Source: Anaerolineales bacterium (lineage in GTDB: Bacteria; Chloroflexota; Anaerolineae; Anaerolineales; Villigracilaceae). From it: a stretch of DNA of 5,295 nt. A program made the translations under genes and the position numbers. The stretch is taken from assembly GCA_025966435.1 (NCBI GenBank), contig JAICRQ010000271.1:1-5295 (forward strand), given 5' to 3'. This document shows, in pieces, positions 1 through 5,008 of the stretch (position 1 is the stretch's first letter; each line of letters begins with the position of its first letter). The notes under the pieces are model-generated. The model was not told where the DNA came from, ran no database searches, and saw only the letters and a list, made by a program, of their open reading frames with translations.

Positions 1-128
1 AGGCGTTTACCGCCAGCCAGAAGGAAGGCAGAGGTGCTTTCGCGCTGGATGGCAAAATGATCGATATGCCGTTGTTGAAGAACGCTCAAAAAGTTTTGGA
101 GCGGGCAAAGGCGGCGGGGAAGATATAG
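1..128 (+). CDS. HpcH/HpaI aldolase / citrate lyase beta-type protein, C-terminal end (partial)
   Basis: The reading frame is open from the left edge (first full codon at 3) to a TAG at 126-128, giving 41 residues. The tail reads EGRGAFALDGKMIDMPLLKN and then continues as a basic helix rich in K, A and E. The 'G-AF-LDGKMID-P' run followed by a terminal helix is, from family knowledge, the usual C-terminus of CitE-like / HpcH-HpaI (beta)-hydroxyacyl-CoA lyases. These are TIM-barrel Mg-dependent enzymes that cleave or hydrolyse CoA esters such as citramalyl-, malyl- or beta-methylmalyl-CoA. The catalytic barrel lies outside the window, so the substrate cannot be named. A strong terminator follows 9 bases after the stop, so the gene ends its own transcription unit and is not co-transcribed with the transporter downstream. 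The family call is fairly safe; the exact enzyme is not. Confidence 0.72.
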   Translation, partial: AFTASQKEGRGAFALDGKMIDMPLLKNAQKVLERAKAAGKI

Positions 129-137
129 TTATAGTAG

Positions 138-168
138 GGCGGGTTGTCAACCCGCCTTTCTGTGTTTT
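138..168 (+). terminator. Rho-independent terminator of the aldolase/lyase gene
   Basis: A perfect 8-bp GC-rich stem (GGCGGGTT at 138-145 with AACCCGCC at 149-156) closes a 3-base loop. It is followed by a T-rich run (TTTCTGTGTTTT, 157-168). It lies just after the stop codon at 128 and has the right polarity for the plus-strand gene. Confidence 0.85.
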
Positions 169-194
169 CAAGTCTTATAATTGTAGCAATTGGA

Positions 195-213
195 TGTCAC
201 TTTGTGTGTGACA
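195..213. promoter_or_regulatory. Operator-like inverted repeat upstream of the EamA transporter
   Basis: TGTCAC (195-200) and GTGACA (208-213) form a perfect 6-bp dyad with a 7-base spacer in the otherwise AT-rich gap between the terminator and the transporter gene. Half-site centres are about 13 bases apart. That fits a dimeric helix-turn-helix repressor or activator better than an RNA hairpin, because the loop is long and no T tract follows. It overlaps the candidate -35 region at 202-207. No regulator gene is in view, so the binding protein is unknown. Confidence 0.35.
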
Positions 214-230
214 CGAAAACTACGTAGAAA
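202..230 (+). promoter_or_regulatory. Candidate sigma70-type promoter for the EamA transporter
   Basis: TTGTGT (202-207) and TAGAAA (225-230) are separated by 17 bases and lie about 70 bases before the GTG start. The match to consensus is modest (3/6 and 4/6). A better isolated -10 hexamer, TATAAT at 176-181, has no -35 partner at the proper distance. The proposal rests on spacing and position only. Confidence 0.25.
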
Positions 231-249
231 TCCAAAACAGAATATAAGA

Positions 250-268
250 CCCTGAGCGTTGCTCAGGG
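250..268 (+). other. Leader hairpin before the EamA transporter
   Basis: CCCTGAGC (250-257) and GCTCAGGG (261-268) pair perfectly over 8 bp with a GTT loop. A short T run (273-277) follows a few bases later, and the ribosome binding site starts 17 bases after the stem. It could be a weak attenuator, an mRNA-stabilising leader stem, or a copy of a small dispersed palindrome: the CTGAGCG core recurs, reversed, at 1169-1176. The stem is certain from the sequence; its role is not. Confidence 0.45.
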
Positions 269-284
269 CAACATTTTTAAACAC

Positions 285-290
285 AAAGGA
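285..290 (+). promoter_or_regulatory. Ribosome binding site supporting the GTG start at 299
   Basis: AAAGGA sits 8 bases before the GTG at 299-301. This is ideal spacing and fixes the start of the transporter on a GTG codon rather than on the ATG at 259, which is in a different frame. Confidence 0.7.
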
Positions 291-298
291 TTATTACT

Positions 299-1132
299 GT
301 GCTCTCCATTTTTTATGGCATCCTATCCGCGGCGACCTGGGGTGCGGCAGATTTTATTGGCGGGCTGGCAAGCAAACGTACCAGTCCATATCGTGTCCTA
401 TTCTTAGCAGAGATCGCCGGGTTGATTCCCTTTACCGCTCTCGCCCTTCTCTTACGCGAGCCCATACCTCCTGCCAGCGACATGCTGATTGGCGCAGGCT
501 CCAGCCTGATCGGGCTGACGGGTCTATTAGTTTTGTATCGTGCGCTTGCCGTGGGACAAATGACGATTGCCGCGCCCGTTTCCGCCTTGTTCGCCGCCCT
601 CATCCCGGTGATCTTCGGGTTCTTCAGCCTGGGCGTACCTTCCATCCCCACCCTGCTCGGCTTCGTACTTGCCTTCACCGCGGTTTGGTTCATCTCTCAG
701 ACCGGGTCAACGGACTGGCGTGTCTCCTTCGCCGATCTGCGCCTGCCTCTGTTTTCCGGCCTGTTTTTCGGGTTGTATTTTCTCGTGATTCACCGCGCCA
801 CCCTCAATGCCTTTTTCTGGCCCCTGGCAGCGGCGCGCTTCGCCGGGTTGGTGATCTTTGGGCTGTATGCTCTGATCACCCGTCAGCCTGCCATGCCCCC
901 TCGCGACATCTGGGGACTCTCGCTCATCAACGGCGTGATTGATATTGGAGGAAATGCCTTCTACGTGCTCGCCGCGCAGACTGGGAGGATCGATGTCGCA
1001 GCCGTCCTGGGGTCTCTTTATCCTGCGTCTACTGTATTACTGGCCTGGATCATTTTGAAGGAACGTCTCACCTGGCTGCAAATATTTGGAGTCCTATTAG
1101 CGTTCGTCGCGATTGTTCTATTCACCCTTTAG
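299..1132 (+). CDS. EamA/DMT-superfamily permease (ten-TM metabolite transporter)
   Basis: The 277-residue protein is almost entirely hydrophobic, with short basic loops. It shows the two tandem EamA repeats of the drug/metabolite transporter superfamily. Repeat 1 spans about residues 3-133 and contains the LYRALAVGQMTIAAPVSALF stretch near 79-98 that precedes its last two helices. Repeat 2 spans about 148-276 and contains FYVLAAQTGRIDVAAVLGSL near 221-240, then YPASTVLLAWIILKERLTW. The latter is the typical EamA 'P-----L----LGE' end in the variant form LKERLTW. Length and the roughly ten predicted helices match the family (about 280-300 residues). It acts in the inner membrane, most likely as an exporter of amino acids or other small metabolites. 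The substrate cannot be read from sequence. It starts at GTG with a good ribosome binding site and stands alone: a terminator precedes it and the next gene is convergent. Confidence 0.9.
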   Translation: MLSIFYGILSAATWGAADFIGGLASKRTSPYRVLFLAEIAGLIPFTALALLLREPIPPASDMLIGAGSSLIGLTGLLVLYRALAVGQMTIAAPVSALFAALIPVIFGFFSLGVPSIPTLLGFVLAFTAVWFISQTGSTDWRVSFADLRLPLFSGLFFGLYFLVIHRATLNAFFWPLAAARFAGLVIFGLYALITRQPAMPPRDIWGLSLINGVIDIGGNAFYVLAAQTGRIDVAAVLGSLYPASTVLLAWIILKERLTWLQIFGVLLAFVAIVLFTL

Positions 1133-1156
1133 TTTAGAGGGTCAGTTAGAGAAAGT

Positions 1157-1183
1157 GACGCTTTTCGCTACGCTCAGGACGAC
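1157..1183. repeat. Short dispersed-repeat-like motif in the convergent gap
   Basis: The stretch contains TTTCGCTACGCTCAGGACGA (reverse complement reads TCGTCCTGAGCGTAGCGAAA). I recall this type of motif as a frequent intergenic element in Chloroflexota and some other environmental genomes. The shared CTGAGCG core also occurs in the hairpin at 250-268. It lies in the 106-base gap between the transporter stop and the methyltransferase stop. Only one full copy is in the window, so calling it a repeat relies on memory. Confidence 0.35.
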
Positions 1184-1207
1184 GATTTTTGTAAAAGAAT
1201 TCAATTT

Positions 1208-1238
1208 GCTTTCCCCACAACGAGTTCACACAGAAAGC
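1208..1238 (-). terminator. Possible weak terminator after the methyltransferase gene
   Basis: GCTTTC (1208-1213) and GAAAGC (1233-1238) can form a 6-bp stem immediately after the methyltransferase stop. On the minus strand they are followed by AAATTGAATTCTTTT. The 19-base loop makes this weak. It is the only stem-plus-T arrangement seen between the two convergent genes. Confidence 0.2.
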
Positions 1239-2111
1239 TTACTTCCCGTTCTGAATTCGGCGCTGTGCCAGCTTGATATAGTCCTCACTGATTTCATACC
1301 CGGTAAAGTGCCTGCCTGCTTTTAAAGCAGCAATCGCCGTCTGTCCCGACCCCATAAAGGGATCGAGCACAATTTCATTCGAGAACGTGTAAAGCTGGAT
1401 CAAGCGATAAGGCAGCTCCACCGGGAACGGCGCCGGGTGCCCCACCTTTTTCGCCGATTCAGACGGGAACCCCCACACCGACTTCGTGAACTCCAGGAAC
1501 TCGTCTTTCGAAATGGTGCTTTTACGCCCATCCATCTTCTCGCGGCGGTAACTCCCCTTCGAAAACACAAGGATATATTCATGGGTATCGCGCAGCGTCG
1601 GGTTGGTAGCGCTTTGCCACGAGCCCCACGCCGTCGAGGTGCTGGCGGAGGCTGCCTTGTCCCAGATGATTTCTCCCCGCATCAGGAATCCCAGGTCGAT
1701 CATATTCTGCATGATCGAAGCATGCAGCGGGATATAGGGCTTGCGCCCCACATTCGCGATGTTGATGCATGCCCGCCCGCCGGGCACCAGCACACGATAC
1801 GTTTCCTTCCAGACGCGCATTAAGAAGGCAAGATACTCATTGAGCGTGAGGTTGTTGTCGTACTCTTTGCCCACGTTGTACGGCGGCGAGGTGACCATCA
1901 GGTGCACGGAACAATCCGGCAACTCCTTCATCTCCTCGCAGGATGCATGATGGATCGCATCCAGTTCGTGGATCGGGTTCTCGACATACACTTCCGTCCC
2001 CTCCTGCAACCGGTCGGCATACAGGCGCGTATTATAGAACGCGGAGGAATCATGTCCTTCGCGGCCGGGTGAGCCGAATGTTGATGTGACAGTGCTTTTA
2101 CGCTTTGGCAT
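1239..2111 (-). CDS. Beta-class amino-group DNA methyltransferase (m4C or m6A), apparently solitary
   Basis: The 290-residue protein transfers a methyl group from S-adenosylmethionine to the exocyclic amine of cytosine or adenine in DNA. Motif order is that of beta-class enzymes. Catalytic motif IV, TSPPYNVGKEYD, is at 74-85. A variable target-recognition part spans about 130-220, with GSWQSATNP and HEYILVFSKG at its start. Motif X, HPAPFP, is at 225-230. SAM-binding motif I, DPFMGSGQT, is at 250-258, followed by GYEIS at 281-285. A TSPPY (rather than DPPY) motif IV is commonest among N4-cytosine enzymes but also occurs in N6-adenine ones, so the base is left open. The start at 2111 has no clear Shine-Dalgarno sequence. 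It is kept because the N-terminal segment (GREGHDSSAFYNTRLY, 17-32) looks like the conserved lead-in of this family. No restriction endonuclease lies on either side within the window. It is 142 bases downstream of ssb, beyond a strong terminator. Confidence 0.92.
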   Translation of the reverse strand: MPKRKSTVTSTFGSPGREGHDSSAFYNTRLYADRLQEGTEVYVENPIHELDAIHHASCEEMKELPDCSVHLMVTSPPYNVGKEYDNNLTLNEYLAFLMRVWKETYRVLVPGGRACINIANVGRKPYIPLHASIMQNMIDLGFLMRGEIIWDKAASASTSTAWGSWQSATNPTLRDTHEYILVFSKGSYRREKMDGRKSTISKDEFLEFTKSVWGFPSESAKKVGHPAPFPVELPYRLIQLYTFSNEIVLDPFMGSGQTAIAALKAGRHFTGYEISEDYIKLAQRRIQNGK

Positions 2112-2177
2112 TTTATGGGAAAAAATGTTTTGACTGAACTGGACTCCCTAAATATATCATAAGCGCCCCAACCCGCG

Positions 2178-2223
2178 AATAGAAAATTAAGAAGGCGTAA
2201 TGCATGGACCTGCATTACGCCTT
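2178..2223 (-). terminator. Rho-independent terminator of ssb
   Basis: A perfect 13-bp stem (2192-2204 with 2211-2223) encloses a 6-base loop. Read on the minus strand it is followed by CTTAATTTTCTATT. It begins 30 bases after the ssb stop and so should end ssb transcription before the methyltransferase gene, which then needs its own promoter in 2112-2190. Confidence 0.88.
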
Positions 2224-2252
2224 GACGATTTGGTTTAGATGATCAAGCTTGG

Positions 2253-2636
2253 TTAGGCTTCGTATTCGATGGCTTCTTCTTCCACCGTCATCACTGGCTC
2301 TTCGCTCGGCTTGCGATCCAGCATTTGCATTGCCAGAGCAACAACCTTGGTGAAGTAGCGGTTCTCGCCTTTGTCCTCAAATTTGTCTGTCTTCAAGCGA
2401 CCTTCCACGAAGACCAGGCTACCTTTCTTGAGGTATTCATTGCAGACCTCGCCCAGGCGTCCCCAGGCTTCGATGTTGACCCACTCGGTGAATTCCTTTG
2501 GCTCACCTTCCTTGTTCCTCCAGCGGTTGCTGATCGCGACGCTGAACTGCGTCACTTTTCGCCCCGTGGGAGTGAACTTGCTTTCGGGGTCTTTCCCCAG
2601 ATAGCCGATGAGTTGGACACGATTTAAAGCTGGCAT
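2253..2636 (-). CDS. ssb: Single-stranded DNA-binding protein (short form)
   Basis: This 127-residue protein has the bacterial SSB OB-fold over about residues 1-107. Landmarks are the N-terminal LNRVQLIGYLGKDPE (4-18), the T--G-KVTQFSVAISNRWRN strand pair (24-41), EWVNIEAWGRLGEVCNEYLKKG (51-72), VEGRLKTDKFEDKG (77-90) and the closing FTKVVA strand (95-100). SSB coats single-stranded DNA in replication, recombination and repair and works as a homotetramer. It is short for the family (usually about 140-180). The linker is nearly absent, and the acidic tail ends VEEEAIEYEA without the DDDIPF-type tip that normally recruits partner enzymes. The ATG at 2636 is preceded by GGAG with 8-base spacing. 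The gene stands alone, with its own terminator. A diverged remnant of a second ssb lies upstream at 2890-3000. Confidence 0.95.
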   Translation of the reverse strand: MPALNRVQLIGYLGKDPESKFTPTGRKVTQFSVAISNRWRNKEGEPKEFTEWVNIEAWGRLGEVCNEYLKKGSLVFVEGRLKTDKFEDKGENRYFTKVVALAMQMLDRKPSEEPVMTVEEEAIEYEA

Positions 2637-2644
2637 TGTTGTTT

Positions 2645-2648
2645 CTCC
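2645..2648 (-). promoter_or_regulatory. Ribosome binding site of ssb
   Basis: Minus-strand GGAG (within TTGGAGAAAC) lies 8 bases before the ATG at 2636-2634 and supports that start. Confidence 0.65.
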
Positions 2649-2787
2649 AATTCTGTAATGAAGTTGATATTGTGGCGCTAGTTTAATGGGGAGGAAGAAA
2701 ATGATAAAGAGCCAGGCTTGTCATTTTTGCAAGAAGATAGATTGTTTTTCATTTCTGTAAGCAGGGGTTCTCCTGAGCCTACGACCG

Positions 2788-2831
2788 AAAATAATAGAAA
2801 GGCGGAGCTGACCGTAAAGAGTCAGCTCCGC
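2788..2831 (-). terminator. Rho-independent terminator downstream of the ssb remnant, possibly now serving the pca operon
   Basis: A perfect 11-bp stem (GCGGAGCTGAC at 2802-2812 with GTCAGCTCCGC at 2821-2831) closes an 8-base loop. On the minus strand it is followed by CTTTCTATTATTTT; on the plus strand the following sequence (TTGTTCATTTGC) is less T-rich. Polarity is therefore most likely minus, facing transcription that comes from the right. It lies 58 bases past the stop of the truncated ssb. No other stem-loop with a T tract was found between it and pcaB. Confidence 0.8.
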
Positions 2832-2876
2832 TTGTTCATTTGCTATTCAGTTTTCCAGAGACGGCTATCCCCAACG

Positions 2877-2889
2877 ATCCTAATAGGAT
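2877..2889. repeat. Small palindrome next to the ssb-remnant stop
   Basis: ATCCTAATAGGAT is a perfect 6-1-6 palindrome directly abutting the stop codon of the ssb remnant (2890-2892). It is too AT-rich and short to act as a terminator. It could be a protein-binding site or chance. Confidence 0.25.
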
Positions 2890-3000
2890 TTACGCCTCGG
2901 AAGCGTCCGCCAGCTCAGGTTCTTCCGCGTCGCCGATCAGGTGTTCATCATCCCGGTTTTTAGAGAGGAGCTGCACGGTGCGGGCAACCACCTTCGTGAA
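2890..3000 (-). pseudogene. C-terminal remnant of a second, diverged ssb
   Basis: Read on the minus strand from 3000 to a TAA at 2892-2890, 36 codons begin FTKVVARTVQLLSKN and end EPELADASEA. The start aligns with residues 95-107 of the intact SSB encoded at 2253-2636 (FTKVVALAMQMLDRK). The FTKVVA strand is identical, followed by the same V/A-x-Q-x-L pattern, an acidic tail, and an ending in EA. Everything before this last OB-fold strand (about 94 residues) is missing. The frame stays open upstream to a TAA at 3060-3058, but the added residues (HFLLTFSYTLV and before) do not resemble SSB. There is no ATG and no ribosome binding site in frame. DNA identity to the intact gene is only moderate, so this is an old paralogue rather than a fresh duplication. 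It keeps its own terminator (2788-2831). A small expressed peptide cannot be excluded but is unlikely. Confidence 0.8.
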
Positions 3001-3103
3001 GACTAAGGTATATGAAAATGTCAACAGAAAATGTATGGCTTTTAGTACATAACATGCTTATTGATTGTTATCTCTATTTGATGGTTGAGGATCCGGGCGG
3101 TTT

Positions 3104-4438
3104 TTATATTTGCGCGGCAGATCGAATGACTTCGTCAATAAATATTTCCGACGCGCCCAGATGGTTCGCCTCTTCTCGCAGGGACTCCCAATCGAGCGGG
3201 ACCTGGCTCTGCTCGCGGAGGATATCAAGCAGGTGCCGCCCATCGGCTGCCGCTCGCCGCGCCGCTTCTGAGACCGTCTTTTTGGCTGCCGCGAACCCCA
3301 TATACGGCGCGAGCGCGTAACTGACTGCTTCTGCCAGCATCAAACCTTGTGAGGCAGCGACGTTTGCCCGCATCCGATCGGCGTCTACGACGAGATTCGC
3401 ACCTAGCCGGGCTGCCTTCTCCAGCGCAGAACCGGTAAGAGCGAACATTTGCGGCAACGCGAGCCATTCCATTTGCCCGTACGTGCCGCGTTCGTGCTCC
3501 TGAGGGAGCGCCTGGTGCATAGAGGAAAGCAAGGCGGCATTCGTCCGGTGGGCAACGAGAATGAATTCGCTCATGACCGGGTTGCTCTTTTGCGGCATGG
3601 CGCTAGAGCCGCCACGCGCCACATCGCTGCTCTCGCGCGCTTCGGCGATTTCCGATTGGGCGAGTAAAATCACATCCTGTGCCATCTTTCCCAGTGAGCC
3701 TGTGAGGAGTGACAGCCAGCTCGCAAGTTCAGCAAGTCCATCGCGCTGGGTATGCCAGGACATCAGGGGGATCCCAAGTTCAAGTTCAGCAGAGAGGGCG
3801 TTCCGTACCGGGATGCCCTCTTTCCCCAGCGCCGCCAGCGTCCCTGCCGCGCCGCCAAATTGCAGGACAAGGAGGCGCGGTTTCAGTTGGGAGAGCCGTT
3901 CGCAGTGACGGATGAGCGGCGCAAGCCACCCGGCAACTTTTAGTCCAAACGGGATGGGTAAAGCCTGCTGGGAGTGGGTGCGCCCCGCCATGAGGGTGTG
4001 ACGATGCTGATCGGCGAGACGAGCAAGGGATTGAATTAACGTTTTGAGTCCAGGTTCCAGGACAGCGATCGCTGCCCGAATTTGAAGGACGAGAGCGGTA
4101 TCCATCACGTCCTGCGTCGTTGCGCCCCAATGAACGTAATCCGCTGTGTCATTCCCCACATGCGCCCGCAGCTGGCGGACAAGCTCGATCACGGGAAAGC
4201 CCGCCCGTTCCGTGCCTGACCGGAGTCGGTCAAAATCCACCAAAAGTGTCCCCGCCTGAGAAGCAATCTGCTCTGCAGCGCCGGCCGGGATCACACCCAA
4301 CTGTCCCTGCACGCGCGCGAGCGAGCCTTCCACTTCCAGTAGACAGCGAACGAATTGCTCGTCCGAGAAAATTTCAGCCATGGCAGAGCTGTTGAAAAGC
4401 GGGGAAAAAATGCGTGAGTCGGAGGGGGAAGCGGGCAT
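3104..4438 (-). CDS. pcaB: 3-carboxy-cis,cis-muconate cycloisomerase
   Basis: This 444-residue member of the fumarase/aspartase superfamily most likely cyclises 3-carboxy-cis,cis-muconate to 4-carboxymuconolactone, the second step of the protocatechuate branch of the beta-ketoadipate pathway. It acts in the cytoplasm as a homotetramer. The start (SRIFSPLFNSSAMAEIFSDE, 8-27) matches the usual PcaB opening. Conserved superfamily regions are HWGATTQD (103-110), AGRTHSQQALP (151-161) and the mobile catalytic loop GGSSAMPQKSNP (276-287). That loop fits the fumarate-lyase pattern GSxxMxxKxN but has Q-K-S where many relatives have H-K-R. The superfamily alone would also allow adenylosuccinate lyase; the adjoining pcaG and pcaH decide for PcaB. 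The length is normal (about 400-450). The ATG follows the pcaG stop by 2 bases (TAACCATG), with a weak GGAA in front, so translation is probably coupled. It is the last gene of the visible operon. Confidence 0.93.
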   Translation of the reverse strand: MPASPSDSRIFSPLFNSSAMAEIFSDEQFVRCLLEVEGSLARVQGQLGVIPAGAAEQIASQAGTLLVDFDRLRSGTERAGFPVIELVRQLRAHVGNDTADYVHWGATTQDVMDTALVLQIRAAIAVLEPGLKTLIQSLARLADQHRHTLMAGRTHSQQALPIPFGLKVAGWLAPLIRHCERLSQLKPRLLVLQFGGAAGTLAALGKEGIPVRNALSAELELGIPLMSWHTQRDGLAELASWLSLLTGSLGKMAQDVILLAQSEIAEARESSDVARGGSSAMPQKSNPVMSEFILVAHRTNAALLSSMHQALPQEHERGTYGQMEWLALPQMFALTGSALEKAARLGANLVVDADRMRANVAASQGLMLAEAVSYALAPYMGFAAAKKTVSEAARRAAADGRHLLDILREQSQVPLDWESLREEANHLGASEIFIDEVIRSAAQI

Positions 4439-4440
4439 GG

Positions 4441-5007
4441 TTATTCCAACTCGAAGAACACCGTTTCCTGTTCGCCTTGCAGGTGAATGTCAAAGCGATA
4501 GACAGGAATCTCACCCTCCTCTTCCAATCGGGCGAGCAGGGTGGCGCGTCGTTCTACGGGGACAGATAGGAGAACGGGGTCGGTCGCGTTGGCAGGTTCA
4601 TCTGCAAAGTAAATGCGGGTTTGCGCGTGCAGAAGCATCCCACGCGCGAACAGGTGCAGGTTGATGAAAGGGGCATGCCCGTCTCGCCCGCCAGGTTTGA
4701 TGGTGTGGAACTCATACCACCCGCCGTTTTCGTTCTGCGCTCTACCAAAGCCACGAAAGTGAGCGTCTGCCTCGCTGTGGCGGGGATCCGCGGAGTGAGG
4801 GTAAATGCCATTCGCATCTCCCTGCCATATTTCGAGGAGGGCATCCTCCATTGGGTTTCCATTCCCATCGTACACAACGCCTGCCAGCCGGATGCGCTTG
4901 CCGGCTGTGCGTTCGTCTACAAGGACGTTTTGTTTTTCGCCGTGGACCAGCCCTATACGTAAAAAGGGACCCACGGTCTGAGAGGGGGTTTGAGGGAGTG
5001 GGCTCAT
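4441..5007 (-). CDS. pcaG: Protocatechuate 3,4-dioxygenase, alpha subunit
   Basis: The 188-residue protein is the non-catalytic alpha partner of protocatechuate 3,4-dioxygenase, which opens protocatechuate between its two hydroxyls (intradiol cleavage) in an (alpha-beta-Fe)n complex. Counted from the ATG at 5007, it shows the lead-in TPSQTVGPF (7-15), the beta-sandwich core LEIWQGDANGIY (58-69), FRGFGR (84-89), and PFINLHLFARGMLLHAQTRI (113-132). The tail YRFDIHLQGEQETVFFE is typical of PcaG. The place equivalent to the beta subunit's HIH iron ligands reads NLH here, so it cannot bind iron in the canonical way, as expected for alpha. Length is close to the usual 200. The ATG at 5007 sits 1 base after the pcaH stop (TAATATG). 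A TTG at 5016 would overlap pcaH by 8 bases and add only MNN. No Shine-Dalgarno sequence is evident, which suggests translational coupling to pcaH. Confidence 0.94.
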   Translation of the reverse strand: MSPLPQTPSQTVGPFLRIGLVHGEKQNVLVDERTAGKRIRLAGVVYDGNGNPMEDALLEIWQGDANGIYPHSADPRHSEADAHFRGFGRAQNENGGWYEFHTIKPGGRDGHAPFINLHLFARGMLLHAQTRIYFADEPANATDPVLLSVPVERRATLLARLEEEGEIPVYRFDIHLQGEQETVFFELE

Positions 5008-5008
5008 A

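Noticed and set aside
176..181. Perfect TATAAT hexamer
   Set aside because: No -35 hexamer at 16-19 bases upstream; that region is the terminator's T run. The nearby TTGTCA at 144-149 is 26 bases away and is part of the terminator stem.
259..942. Long plus-strand open frame starting at an ATG at 259
   Set aside because: It overlaps the transporter gene in another frame and encodes an arginine/serine/cysteine-rich product with no family resemblance. The ribosome binding site and hydrophobic periodicity support the frame starting at 299.
1437..1823. Plus-strand open frame antisense to the methyltransferase
   Set aside because: Low-complexity R/H/P-rich translation fully opposite a well-conserved gene; a shadow of the coding strand.
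2192..2223. Whether the 13-bp inverted repeat could be a transposon end or attachment site
   Set aside because: The T tract directly after the stem on the minus strand and its position 30 bases after the ssb stop are fully explained by an intrinsic terminator. No second copy is in the window.
2701..2732. Possible ssb promoter: TTGCAA (2732-2727) and TATCAT (2706-2701) on the minus strand
   Set aside because: The -10 is good (5/6) but the 20-base spacer is too long, and the alternative -35 (ATGACA) leaves only 12 bases. Not reported as a feature.
2718..3052. Overlapping small plus-strand frames across 2718-2963 and 2840-3052
   Set aside because: They run through both arms of the terminator at 2802-2831 and antisense to the ssb remnant, have no clear ribosome binding site, and resemble no known protein.
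3012..3320. Plus-strand frame from 3012 into the pcaB 3' end
   Set aside because: Most of it is antisense to pcaB and the translation is serine/arginine-rich without recognisable motifs.
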